From positions 806,001-870,000 of the forward strand of contig JAHWDD010000010.1 of assembly GCA_023897205.1 (NCBI GenBank): 64,000 nt of DNA, written 5' to 3'. Source of the stretch: Exophiala sp. HKRS030. Lineage: Eukaryota > Ascomycota > Eurotiomycetes > Chaetothyriales > Herpotrichiellaceae. Of this stretch, positions 43,154 to 53,717 are shown piece after piece; the stretch's first letter is position 1, and each line of letters starts with the position of its first letter. The translations under genes were made by a program, and so were the position numbers. The notes below the pieces were generated by a model. It ran no database searches and had not been told where the DNA came from. It was given only the letters and a program-made list of their open reading frames with translations.

Positions 43154-44544
43154 TCAGCCAGCCTTGACGCCTTGCTTCCAAACTCCCACAATACCTTCAC
43201 CTTCCCACAGAGTAGCCAGCTTCTCAGTAACGTTCCCTTTCACAAGCACTAGATCGGCTCGCTTTCCTTTGGCGATGATTCCTCGATCACTGAAACCGAA
43301 TCTCTTCGCAGGGAGCGCCGTTGCCGAGTGAAGTGCTTCGGTAACGCTCATGTCACACTTTTCGATGTACAACAGCAGCTCCATCCAGAGACTTGGACCA
43401 ATGCCCGAACCCTTCAGTCCAGCTACAGCATCAGTCCCCGCGACAACGTCAATACCTTCCTGTCTGAGTCTCTTAACTGTATCAAATGCGTATTCAAGCT
43501 TGGCTGCTGCGTCTTTCACGTTCATGGCCTCCCTCATGTTTTGCACGGTGAAATCGTCCACCAGTTTCTTTTGTTTGGCAAGATCTGCGAATTGGTCTCG
43601 CCAATCCTGAAGTTCATTGGTCAAACTTGCAAGGATGGTCAAAGTCGGGATAACAAATGCGTTGTTCTTCTTGTAAAGGTCAATGGTGCTTTGCGGTGGA
43701 GGCTGGTCTACGAATGTGTGTGTAAGACCATCCGCACCAGCTTTGAGGACCACCTCAGTCATGTCAACACTGAGTGCATGGCCGACAACGGGGAACCCTG
43801 CGGCGTGGCCAGCGTTGACCACGGCCGTTTGAAGCTCGAGTGTGGCTACAGGTATAGCGCCGGTGGGCATGGCGAGAGAACAGCAATTCTCCTGCATGAG
43901 TTTGATGTAGTCGGCCCCCTTGGCCTTATGGCTCTTCACAAAGTCTGGTGCAGTTTCGACAGTCACATTTGGCCACGTTTCGACAAGCGCTTTTAGCTGC
44001 AATACATGAGCCAGTGAAGATATGAAACGGCAAAACTGTAACCCGATTTCTTCTCTGATGAAAGACTTACCTCTTCAGTTGGGTTGTGACCCAACACGAC
44101 TGGCTTCGGCCACCCGCCTGCGATGGTCGCACCATACAGCGAGCTTTTCAGATCCGACATGGTCACCGTTCCATTGGACTTCTTGGCCTGAGCTAATTCC
44201 TCGGCGACTGCCTTTCTCTGCTTCGTCACAGACTCTGGATCGGAGTGCATATCACACACAGTCGTGACACCACATCGCAGCGGTGAACGCAAGATATCAT
44301 CCTCGCTCGCCCCTGGAGGAAGGTGAAGATTGTGGACGTGCATGTGTGATTCGATCAAGCCTGGAAGAAGAGTGCACCCTTTGCCATCAATCACGGCAGC
44401 CCCAGAAGGATAGTCTGTGCTGGGAGTGAGAGTGGTTGAGACGGATGTAATTGTGCCAGACTCAAGGTCAAAGGTGACAGACGCACCAGAATAAATCGAG
44501 ACGCCGTCAAAGAGAAGGACGGAATGGATGACGGTTGAGCCCAT
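43154..44544 (-). CDS. metal-dependent amidohydrolase (imidazolonepropionase-like)
   Basis: Two exons, 44544-44071 and 43996-43154 (phase 0), encode 438 residues. PGLIESHMHVH (H67, H69) is the metal-binding HxH after the first strand of the TIM barrel. DYIKL has the position of the bridging lysine. GHALS and THTF supply further histidines, and VVAGTDAVAGL holds the catalytic Asp. ADLVLVKGN belongs to the composite beta-sandwich. Members hydrolyse cyclic amides, ureas or dipeptides, and no signal peptide is seen. The N-terminal ATG at 44544 places MGSTVIHSVLLFDGV at the start, as in relatives. Substrate is unknown. Confidence 0.88.
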
Positions 44545-45198
44545 CTTGATACTGGGCCGCAATGTATCGTAGGCTACGTATACGGAGAGATTGACTACAG
44601 GTCAAAATGATGAGCTTCATATACATGAACTTGGAAATTAATAGTCCTTTTGTTAGGGATCGGTGTAGACGGTCTTCGGGGTGGGGAGTCAGCACTCCGT
44701 AGTCTGGCTGGCTATTTTGGTACCGCATGTGTAACTGAATTGTGGAGGCGGGGCAACAACTCGTCCCGCAAACCAAGTCGCTGCGAGACCTGCTACGGCA
44801 CCTGTACTCCTTGCAGACCTAGTTTGATAGAATACAAAGGACATGCTCCTATCTCATATGTAGAGTGATTTCAGTTCGTCAGAGTCGTTGGTAAGAACAT
44901 GGAAAGTACAGGCACGAGATGTCGACCAATCAAAGCTCTCTCTAAAGATCATTTCTTGATTTGGCGCTATCTCATTAGAGCGTGATCGAAATGTACATAT
45001 TAACAATAATAGAGTCACGTGGTGATAAGATAGCACCCCCGGCTAACTTGCTTCATTTCCAAGGGATCTCTTGAGATAGAATGACACCGACTGCGTTTAG
45101 CTCAGATTTCGCACAGGACGGCTCTACACAACTCTTGCGCAGAACTCTTTTGGAACGGTGTCACGACATCGTACCGTGGTTTCTTAAGTCAGAATACG
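44545..45198. other. divergent intergenic region
   Basis: Lies between the amidohydrolase (-) and the SDS3-like gene (+). It contains ACTCCGTA at 44694-44701. No supported gene. Confidence 0.4.
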
Positions 45199-46681
45199 AT
45201 GGCTTACTCTCCCTCGCCCACCCCGCCGCTGACGGGCCCTGACGCTTCTCTATACCCTCAGCATCGCTCACCCACTCCTCCAGCGCAGCCACTGTCCAAG
45301 AGAGACAAAAGACGGAATCAACATGTCGCACACCAGCAAGAGCTGCATAATGAGCTCGCCTCAAATCGAGAGCAGCACTACCGGGAACAACTCATTGCCC
45401 TCCAAACCGACATGAGCCTTATCTCTCAAGCTGACCCCTATGACCCTGAACCTTTGGAAGACTCGCCAGAAGAGATTGCCAGGATAGCCGAGTTAGCAGC
45501 ATCAGGAACGCCTTATCAATCACAAATGTCCTCGATGGCCGGAAAATGGTATGCCGAATTTGTACATGAGGTGAACGATGCCAAAGAAGCAAAAGAGATC
45601 GCCCTCATCCAGCTCATGGTAGGTTGGACGATACAATCCCGCATGGCCCACTCACTGATGAAAACTGTAGAACAACCACAATGCGCGTCTGGAAAGACTT
45701 AAATACGAATGTGACTATCGACTGCACCTTGCTGCAGAAGAATGCGAGCACATGACCTCAACCTTGCGAGAACGACTATTCCAATCCCTCTCTCACAAAA
45801 GACAGAGACTTATGAAAGAGAAGGAACAACTTGATATCGCAGACACCAACGCCCTACTTCTTCATCCTAGCCAATTCAGTATCACCAACCCTGGAAGTCC
45901 TGGAGGCAATCACACGAGTCGCAAGACTCGTTTCACCCGACACCGGGAGCAAGAAGACCTCAACGGGGTGGGTGACATGCACAAGCGCAAACGAAAACAT
46001 GTCGATGATGATATGGGCTCCCCGTCGCGAAATGGCATCTCAACTCCGGCAGACCGCAAAGGAAGCGCAACATCGAATCAGACCGCGCCAGTCTACTCGA
46101 TCCACTCTCTCTTCACGGACAAAGAGCTCAACTTCCAGTCTCACCAGGCACAGATTGCAGCACGACACTTTTTCACCACATCACGCAAGGAAGGAGAAGC
46201 AAGCAACACAAGAAAACGTGGCAAAGACGACCATGGCAAGCGAGCTGGTTCTGAAGATAGTGGATCTTCGGATGAGGAAGAGCTGGAAGCCCCGGAAATG
46301 GAGAGATCGGCCAGCCAAAACGTGCATGTTACCAGATCGACGAGGACCATTGGTGGCATGAGTGGCTTGAATGCGCTTAGTGACCTGGCTGAAAAGGCCG
46401 CAACCCGTCCAGCTCTGCCATACGCGACATTGCACACACACCAAGGCCGGCAAGGTACCTTCCTGCCACAGCCAAGTCGTCTATTAGCCGAGGAACTGGA
46501 AGAGGATCTGTTCAAGTTTGCACAAATCGAATCTCAACCCAAAGGCCAAGTGGACAGAAAGGCTATCGACGAGGCGCTTAAGCCGCTTTCCGAATCTCGA
46601 AGCAACTTGGCACCGGATTGGCCAGTCTATCTGGATGTGCATTTGGTGGACGTTGACCCGAGAAAGACGGCCGGTGTGTAG
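45199..46681 (+). CDS. Sds3-like subunit of the Rpd3L histone deacetylase complex
   Basis: Two exons, 45199-45618 and 45671-46681 (phase 0), encode 476 residues. After a Pro/Ser-rich N-terminus, a long coiled region (about 108-200) matches the Sds3 domain: KWYAEFVHEVNDAKEAKEI, LERLKYECDYRLHLAAEECE and FQSLSHKRQRLMKEKEQLDI. The middle is Lys/Arg/Asp-rich with nuclear-localisation clusters (HKRKRKHVDDD). The C-terminal part contains HQGRQGTFLPQPSRLLAEEL and ends in DWPVYLDVHLVDVD. Sds3/Dep1-type proteins tie the deacetylase to Sin3. It could equally be the fungal orthologue of Dep1. Confidence 0.85.
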
Positions 46682-47733
46682 CCAGGCTGTTGGTCAGCAA
46701 GTGACCATTGTGCACACCGGGATGGAGAACGAAATAGCCTAGATGACAAGTTCCCACGGGGTAGCCATGGGGTACTTGGATTTTGCCGGATTGCGACACC
46801 GGAGTGGCATGTAAGGATGTTTATTGAAATTTGAAAGTGCCTTACAGAATGGTCGCTCAAGCAGGAAAGATGCCGGTGTTCCGAGGATCAACCAGAGCAA
46901 CACTACTTGAACTCGTGCGATACACGTTCTGAGTCTACGTGATACGAGGGAAGCTAAAGTACTGGCCTAGAGAGAATCCACCACCTACAGATCAGGCCGA
47001 AGAGCACAAGCTACAAGGATGTGGTATTCGTAGACGTCACACAGTGGCATTGAGATCGACAGGGCTCGAAGAAGGCCAGTGTGTGCCCTGGGTACGAGTC
47101 AAGTACTCCGTACGTGTCAGAGGGCCGGGAGTACGAGTACTCGTAGGCCGCCACCCATAGTGCATTTAGCTAGCTCATTCCAAGTCCTGTACAATACTGT
47201 ATTGTACTCGCGTTCTTTAGGTGCAGTGGTTGTCGTAGGTACCTCGGGTTGGTTTCTGGGCTACCCGTTTTAGGCCACTTTAGCTGTTTGTCCCCCCATC
47301 GTTTAGGCGGCGTTAAAAGCTAAGGTACCCATGTTAGGTACCTGGGGGCTCCTCCCCCAGGCCCCTACTAGGTGAGGCTAGTGGGCACAGGTACAGGGAA
47401 TGTATGGAGTAAACAGCTCCTCCTCTGCCACGTTCCCCGCACTGTAGCAATTCCTCGTCCTCTTGTGAAGCTTGTCTTCCTGCATGGTGTATGAACCCCG
47501 GTCAATACATGCCCGTCGATCCACAATAGCATCATCTTTCTCTTTTCCACAAGTTGCGTCGGAGTCGGCGAGCGAGTGGTCACATCTGTTGACCATGAAT
47601 GTAACCTGCCACACAAAATACCGGTCCGATTACAAGGTATAAGTGATCCATGTGCTGCTACGTCGCATGCCCTTCTTTTGTCCTCGCGCTTCTCGCTGCT
47701 ACTAGAAACCTCTTGTTGGTGTTCGTAGTCAAA
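46682..47733. other. motif-dense intergenic region with GC hairpin
   Basis: A 1-kb stretch without a supported gene. It is crowded with short palindromic words: GTACTCCGTAC (47103-47113), repeated GTACGAGTAC/GTACGAGTC words (47094-47144), and TAGGTACC-type elements (about 47235 and 47335). A perfect 8-bp stem hairpin lies at 47341-47361. Its composition differs from neighbouring flanks and could mark a decayed small mobile element. Confidence 0.45.
47341..47361. repeat. perfect inverted repeat (hairpin)
   Basis: CCTGGGGG at 47341-47348 is followed by the loop CTCCT and the exact reverse complement CCCCCAGG at 47354-47361. TAGGTA-type words flank it on both sides (TTAGGTAC before, CTAGGTGAGG after). 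Confidence 0.7.
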
Positions 47734-48957
47734 ATGTGGTCGTCTCTTGCTCAGTTCATTCTCGCCTCGAGTGTCGTGCTGCCGGCCTTGTGCCAGAACA
47801 GCTCGACGACTGCGAATCTCACCGCACCCGTCGACCCTTTCACTGTCTACACTCTGAGGGCAGAGAACATCACTGCCAAATACATTCCCTATGGTGCTCG
47901 TCTCACATCATTGATCGTCAAAGATCGTGACGGCAACGATCAAGACGTTGTCGCCGGTTACGATGAATCTACACGATATGTCACAGACACAGAGACCAAC
48001 CACACATACTTCGGTCCCGTGGTTGGTCGCTATGCCAATCGTATCAAGAATAGCACGTTCATGTTGAACGGCCAATCCTACCATATTCCTGCCAACGAAA
48101 ATGGTGGTCGTGACACCCTCCACGGAGGTACTGTCGGTTACGACCAGAGGAACTGGACTGTGGTGACTGCCTCAGACTCAAGCATTACCTTCAGCCTTCT
48201 CGACACGGGCTTCGAGGGATTTCCTGGTACGGTCTACACCACCGCAACCTTCACCCTCTCAACTGCCCCCAGTGGTCCACGAGGGGAGATGCGCCCGCGA
48301 CTTACGAGCAACATGGTTTCGAATGCACTGGATCAAGAGACGCCCATTATGCTTGCGAACCATATATATTGGAATCTGAATGCTTTCAAGGATGCAACGA
48401 TACTGAACGATACAACCCTGTGGATGCCGTACGCTGACCGATATATTGACATCGACTCGATCGAGATCCCTACGGGCGGCATAAGTTCAGTATCTAGTCT
48501 GCCAAACCTAGACTTCACCTCGCCAAAACTGCTCGGCGTTGCTGTCCACAATGCTACCGGCCTCTGTGGTGGAGGCTGCACAGGCATTGACAACGCCTTC
48601 ATTCTCGATCGCCCAGCCAGTGCAGGTCCGACGTCTTCCAATTTCCCTGTACTGTCTCTCTGGTCACAGACCACAGGCATTCAGTTGGATGTGAGCACAA
48701 ACCAGCAGGGTTTGCAGATATACACGTGCAATGGCCAAAATGGCACGATCCCGGTCAAACAAAGCCAACAACAGAGGAATAATGGCACTGCTGGTGCGGC
48801 CAAATTTGTCAACAAGTATGGATGCGTCGTCATTGAGACTCAAGCGTGGATCGATGGCATCAATCACCCAGAGTGGGGAGTTTCTGACTATGAGATCTTC
48901 GGACCTACAACTGGACCGGCCATCAACTATGCCACTTATGACTTTTCAACGTTCTGA
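47734..48957 (+). CDS. secreted aldose 1-epimerase (galactose mutarotase)
   Basis: Intronless; from ATG 47734 the protein has 407 residues with a signal peptide (MWSSLAQFILASSVVLPALC). An in-frame upstream codon at 47650 would add 28 residues and bury the signal, so 47734 is preferred. Family motifs are YGARLTSLIVKDRDG, FGPVVGRYANRI (substrate Arg), DTLHGGTVG (catalytic His region), HIYWNLN and VVIETQAW (catalytic Glu). Many N-glycosylation sequons fit secretion. It converts alpha and beta anomers of sugars outside the cell or in the wall space. The family is usually cytosolic in yeast, so the extracellular form is notable but common in filamentous fungi. Confidence 0.9.
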   Translation: MWSSLAQFILASSVVLPALCQNSSTTANLTAPVDPFTVYTLRAENITAKYIPYGARLTSLIVKDRDGNDQDVVAGYDESTRYVTDTETNHTYFGPVVGRYANRIKNSTFMLNGQSYHIPANENGGRDTLHGGTVGYDQRNWTVVTASDSSITFSLLDTGFEGFPGTVYTTATFTLSTAPSGPRGEMRPRLTSNMVSNALDQETPIMLANHIYWNLNAFKDATILNDTTLWMPYADRYIDIDSIEIPTGGISSVSSLPNLDFTSPKLLGVAVHNATGLCGGGCTGIDNAFILDRPASAGPTSSNFPVLSLWSQTTGIQLDVSTNQQGLQIYTCNGQNGTIPVKQSQQQRNNGTAGAAKFVNKYGCVVIETQAWIDGINHPEWGVSDYEIFGPTTGPAINYATYDFSTF

Positions 48958-49360
48958 GGCACCGACTGAGGAACCAGAGACTGGGTTTACAGGACATGAT
49001 TTGGGTAAAGCGGAATAGTTGTGTCTGACAAAAGATAGAAGAGCATGCGTAATGAACTATAGCCTAGGAAGAATTAATTAGTTTTGTCAGACCAACAGAT
49101 TTTCTCGCTTTCCCCAATTCGGCGCGTGGCCAATCAGCGACTTTGATTGTTATGCCATAGTAAACAAACAAGATCGTGGTTCCCAGAACATTTGTAGGAA
49201 GCATAGGGTGAGATCGCGTAGCATTCACGAAGGAAGTCTGACCTGGCATTGATCGCGAAGTACTGTAACCAGAGAAAAACATCCATCATGGTCATCGGAT
49301 TGCCAAAACATCTGTCGTTTTGTTTGGATACTGCTGCTGGATGCACTTCGTAGTCCGAGC
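48958..49360. other. intergenic region
   Basis: Ordinary 3' and 5' flanks between two + strand genes. Nothing distinctive is seen. Confidence 0.35.
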
Positions 49361-52300
49361 ATGTCACCAATTTCCACCCGACGCTCCTTATCAAATACAA
49401 TGCCGCGATCACCTTCCATTCTTACATCCTACCACGACGAAGACCTCAGCTCTCCCGACCCCCTAGCGAACTCATTCGAAGACGGACAAACCGAAAACTA
49501 TGTGTCGCGCCCCAAGCGCAACTCTTCCCCAAGCAAATACTGCGCTCACTCAAGAAACCCCTCCAGACGAGCTACCGGTGCAACTGTTGCCTCCTCAACA
49601 TTTTGCTCAGTATCCGAGCAGAGCCTAAGTCCGTGGAAGATCAAGGTCACAGTGGAGGCTGCACCCGAAGATCCAGAAATAGGCGACGTTGCGCCTCGAA
49701 CAATGACCCGAACAATGAAAATACCTCTGAGGCAAGACTCGTCACCTACGAATATAGATACATACAATTCGAGAGGAAGAAATACGGTTACTGCATCTGG
49801 CAAGAGCAAGCGGAGTGGGACTCCTGTGCGAGGAGCAAGAAACACAAGTCGCTCACGAAGACAAAGCGTGACGGACCTGGATGTACGGCCCCTCGGCGAC
49901 GATGCGGACGAAGACGACTGGCTGAGGCAGAAGAAATCCCCACGGAAGAAGAGAGCTTCACGCGGCCGGAAGACTGATGAAGCAGATTCGACATCATCTC
50001 CTCTTAAGTCAGGGAGGAAGTCTGCCCGGGTTGAAGTACGTCAGGATACAGATGCTGAAGATGGGAGTGAAGACATCCATCAGCAAGAGGCCACACCAGA
50101 TTCTGAATCTCCAGAGTTGCGTTCCATCGATCTGAATAGAGTTTCGGTTCGAGGAAGACCGGTTTCGATGAAATCTACAAAGGACTCTGAGCACGACTCT
50201 CACGACAACGACCCAGATAAACAGCAAGCGCTACCCAAAGCGTCGAGGCAGAAGGGCAAAGAGGTCCGGAAAGTGTCATCCAATAGTGCACTAAGTTATC
50301 CCACGCCGTCGCCTTCCTCATCCTTTCATGGTGATCCGGATGATGTGGGAAATGCCTTACAACAAGATACAGAGGGCGGTCTGGGAGGTGAAGGGTTTGA
50401 TACTGTACTAGAAAGTGAGGGCTTCACAATGATTGATCTTGACGCCCTGCCTTCGGCGAGACAATTTCGCAGCAGTCCCGCCATGACTGCCGAAAGTAAT
50501 CCTTCCAGGCCAGAAGGAGGGAACACGACTGCCGAGATCCCGGAGACTACGCAGGCTTCATCCATGACTGGGGCCGTATCTTATCCTGCTCTAAATGTTG
50601 ACGAGAGTGAGATTTCAAGTACAGTGCCGTCATCTCCGCCAGTCATTGAACGAGAGAAGAGTCTGTTACAAATACCTTCTGCTGCACCGGCAGGGATTCG
50701 AAAAGTCACACCACAGCCATACTCATCTCCGAAACTGCCTTCACCTCCCAGAAACGTTAATCAACGGACTGCTAACCACAGGCACCGAGGATCAGCCTCT
50801 GCGCTGTTTGCAGGCATTGCTCTGCAGGAAGTCGTGTCTCCAGAACATTCAGCAGGCCACCCGCCCTCTCAGCAGAAACCAAGCTCTACAAGCCATCAAT
50901 CATCAAGCCATGAAGATCACTTGTTCGAAGGCTTCGATACCGGAACGAAACGTGAGCTGAGAGCTGGCCTCCGCTTTGGAGAAGAGCTTGCGAAGCGACA
51001 GTCATCTGATCCGGCCGAGAGAGAATCTTCCAGTGAGGCACCTGCACGGAAGAGCGAGGTCACCGGGTTGGGCATCTCTTCAAGGCATGGACAAGTCAAA
51101 GCCCAGGCAGCAACTCAGGTATGGAGAGGGGAAACTGTGGTCCAGCATACACCGATACATACTTCGACTTCTATGGGAGCAGATCCGAGAAAGGGAAGCA
51201 GCAACGTTACACAAACGCCTGAAAGTCAATCACTTATGAAACAGAAGCCTGAGTTGCTTGATACCATGGCTCGGCGCGAACGTGAATGGCAGCTCGAGCG
51301 TGAAGCGGTCTCAAGACAAATCGAGAACGCGAGCGAGAGTCAAGTCATCATTATCGACAGTGATGATGAGTCTATGTTGCCAGCGAAAATCCAAAGCACT
51401 GGTGAAGACGACCAATTCCATCAACTACAAGAGGAAGACGAAGAGGACATTTGGCTGGCAGAGGCGAAGAATTCTTCTTCGAGCCCGCCTCCTGCTCCAC
51501 TACCTGATCTACTCACGCGAAATGAGCACCAGAAACAAGTCGAACCGCCCAAAGAAGTCAGTGACAAGCCTCGAAGAAGTCTCATCCCAAGCCCATGGAG
51601 GAGAGGTGATGACATTGCTCCTTCTGTTGAGCAAAGTACCTTTTTGTCCACGAATGCGGACGAAATGAGTGGTTTGGGATATTGGCAGGAACAAGAAAGC
51701 AAGATCAAATTTGGGGCTGGTGAGATCAGAAGACAACAGCTTGGGCAGAGAAGAAGCAGTGGAACCTTTGACATTGATCTTATGCTTGGTACGCCAAAGA
51801 AGGAAGATGACCAAGATATGAGCTTCCCGATGAACGAGGGCGATGATCATCACGAACACTCGGGTGCGTCGGCTGTTTCTGAGGATATGAACGGGGTCAG
51901 CAACTCAACGATAGAATCAGTAGATGTATCTGTCGATGCTTCGGATCCCTCAACCTCTCTACACGAAGAAATCCATGATATTCCAGGAGTTGACGATACA
52001 CCGGCGGCACTCGCTACGCCTCCACTCCTTCAGCAACACTCACCAGACGCCGCACCTGTTCAGCGACCACCAACACCTCGGTCTGCGCTGAAGGGTTCCA
52101 GACAAACCATTGGTCAGATGACAGGTTTCGAGAGAGCTGATACACCAACCATTATCAGAAAAGTGGTGTTTAGTGAAAGATCAAGAGGTGTCGATATAGA
52201 TGGAATGGAAAGCAGCTTCAGCATGAAAACGGGCAGTGATGATACAACTCTGGGGGAGGCTGGCTTACAGCTGCGTCGCGAGCTAGAAGCTCATGAGGAT

Positions 52301-53077
52301 GAACTCGATGCTGGCCTCGAACCTGATTTAGGCAATGGCGTTGAGGATGCCGCAGCTGAAGATTCTGGTTATACTGTGAGCTCGTCAACATCATCAGAAC
52401 CAACGCCCACACCACAATCTCAGTCGATCAGGAACACTGAATCAGCAGCAGTCGAGATTCAGGAGGCATCGTCATACCTGATCAGCAATCTTGACGGCAC
52501 ATTGAGCCCAATGCAGCAGTCGCGCGAAGAAGCGAGGTGGGCAACGGCCAAAACAAGCATACCTTCTACCGATAGAAGGTCCAGCTCGACCAAATTGAGC
52601 TCCCAAGCCAAGTCAAGGTTACCATCATACCTTCTTCCACCATCTTACCCGTCAGACCCATCACGACCCTCGTCGTCGAGACTTGGGCTTTCTGGGGAAT
52701 TCACCAACAGGCATTTTCGAACCCTGCATATTATATACCGAAAATCACTGCGGCCCAAATTCCACGGACCGACGCGAGCATCTATCCGCCCTGACGTTCT
52801 TGCCCTCGAAGGTCGTGAGATGGACATTGATGAGACGAACAATGGGATGGGCGAGTTGTTCACCTGGACGATCGGACAAACCGAATGTGCAGTGATTGAG
52901 AGGTTCATGCAAGAAGTTGAGTATTCCAATGGGTTTTACCGTGGGAATGGTGCAGGAAGAGAGGACGGACCGCGATGGGGATGGAGTGCAGACCAGATTG
53001 GAGAATGGCTTTGTCGAATTGTGGTTGGTGAAGTTGTTCGAGAAGAGGAGAGAAGGACGAAGGGAGTGAGAGGGTAA
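49361..53077 (+). CDS. very large low-complexity nuclear protein with AT-hook-like clusters
   Basis: An intronless 1238-residue frame, the longest in the window. The first ~120 residues carry SPWKIKVTVEAAPEDPEIGD then TRTMKIPLR, an ordered block. Residues ~125-215 have basic Arg/Gly/Lys clusters (RSGTPVRGARNTSRSRR, KKSPRKKRASRGRKTD) resembling AT-hooks. The middle is disordered and Ser/Glu/Pro-rich, with VIIIDSDDES (a SUMO-interaction-like motif) near 660 and TPIIRKVVFSERSRGVDIDG-like sequence near 930. The last ~130 residues form an ordered domain (HFRTLHIIYRKSLRPKFHGP to WGWSADQIGEWLCRIVVGEV). No family is named with confidence; similar fungal proteins are often annotated as AT DNA-binding. 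Confidence 0.72.
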   Translation: MSPISTRRSLSNTMPRSPSILTSYHDEDLSSPDPLANSFEDGQTENYVSRPKRNSSPSKYCAHSRNPSRRATGATVASSTFCSVSEQSLSPWKIKVTVEAAPEDPEIGDVAPRTMTRTMKIPLRQDSSPTNIDTYNSRGRNTVTASGKSKRSGTPVRGARNTSRSRRQSVTDLDVRPLGDDADEDDWLRQKKSPRKKRASRGRKTDEADSTSSPLKSGRKSARVEVRQDTDAEDGSEDIHQQEATPDSESPELRSIDLNRVSVRGRPVSMKSTKDSEHDSHDNDPDKQQALPKASRQKGKEVRKVSSNSALSYPTPSPSSSFHGDPDDVGNALQQDTEGGLGGEGFDTVLESEGFTMIDLDALPSARQFRSSPAMTAESNPSRPEGGNTTAEIPETTQASSMTGAVSYPALNVDESEISSTVPSSPPVIEREKSLLQIPSAAPAGIRKVTPQPYSSPKLPSPPRNVNQRTANHRHRGSASALFAGIALQEVVSPEHSAGHPPSQQKPSSTSHQSSSHEDHLFEGFDTGTKRELRAGLRFGEELAKRQSSDPAERESSSEAPARKSEVTGLGISSRHGQVKAQAATQVWRGETVVQHTPIHTSTSMGADPRKGSSNVTQTPESQSLMKQKPELLDTMARREREWQLEREAVSRQIENASESQVIIIDSDDESMLPAKIQSTGEDDQFHQLQEEDEEDIWLAEAKNSSSSPPPAPLPDLLTRNEHQKQVEPPKEVSDKPRRSLIPSPWRRGDDIAPSVEQSTFLSTNADEMSGLGYWQEQESKIKFGAGEIRRQQLGQRRSSGTFDIDLMLGTPKKEDDQDMSFPMNEGDDHHEHSGASAVSEDMNGVSNSTIESVDVSVDASDPSTSLHEEIHDIPGVDDTPAALATPPLLQQHSPDAAPVQRPPTPRSALKGSRQTIGQMTGFERADTPTIIRKVVFSERSRGVDIDGMESSFSMKTGSDDTTLGEAGLQLRRELEAHEDELDAGLEPDLGNGVEDAAAEDSGYTVSSSTSSEPTPTPQSQSIRNTESAAVEIQEASSYLISNLDGTLSPMQQSREEARWATAKTSIPSTDRRSSSTKLSSQAKSRLPSYLLPPSYPSDPSRPSSSRLGLSGEFTNRHFRTLHIIYRKSLRPKFHGPTRASIRPDVLALEGREMDIDETNNGMGELFTWTIGQTECAVIERFMQEVEYSNGFYRGNGAGREDGPRWGWSADQIGEWLCRIVVGEVVREEERRTKGVRG

Positions 53078-53717
53078 AAGGGAGGCCCGGTTTAGGAGTT
53101 TCTACGACATGGCTGTGATTTGTTGTTGTGTTTTCAAAAGAGCAAGCGGTTGTCACTTCAGCGATTTCACTTCTTGACTTGGAGATATGAGGTTATGGTG
53201 GTCTCTATCAAGCCTTCCTTACATATTAGAATCGTGTGCATACCTATGTAGTGGTGGCTCTAGTCTTTTACGAGACTGAATGAACGAACGAAAAGTTCGA
53301 TACGATTCGAATGATAGTTTAAGGGACTTTGATACTCAAGGAAGAGCCGATCTGAGAGTGATAGTCGCAAGGGTACCGAGGACCCTTTAGGCGAATATAT
53401 TCAATTCTTGGTGTCGACAGTGTTACATCGAAAAAATGACCCGCATTTGAACTGATATTTACATTAGTACTCTGAACACTACTACAGCACCTAGGTACTG
53501 TCTAGGCAGTCTTCAAGATAGATTACACCTCGTACAGATTATACAACAGATTTTGGCGTTTATTATCCTTGTCATAATTGACTATCTGAGAATTGATAAA
53601 GACACTCGGTCAGATCAGACACGAATTGTTACGATTTGACGACTGATCTGTGTGCGATTTTCAAAAGGAAAAAAGAATAAGAAGGAGAAAAACACCCCAG
53701 AACGCGAGCAAAGAACC
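53078..53717. other. intergenic region
   Basis: AT-rich, without a supported gene. CACCTAGGTACTGTCTAGG lies at about 53489-53507. A GTG-started extension of the next gene reaches back to 53652 but lacks an ATG. Confidence 0.4.
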
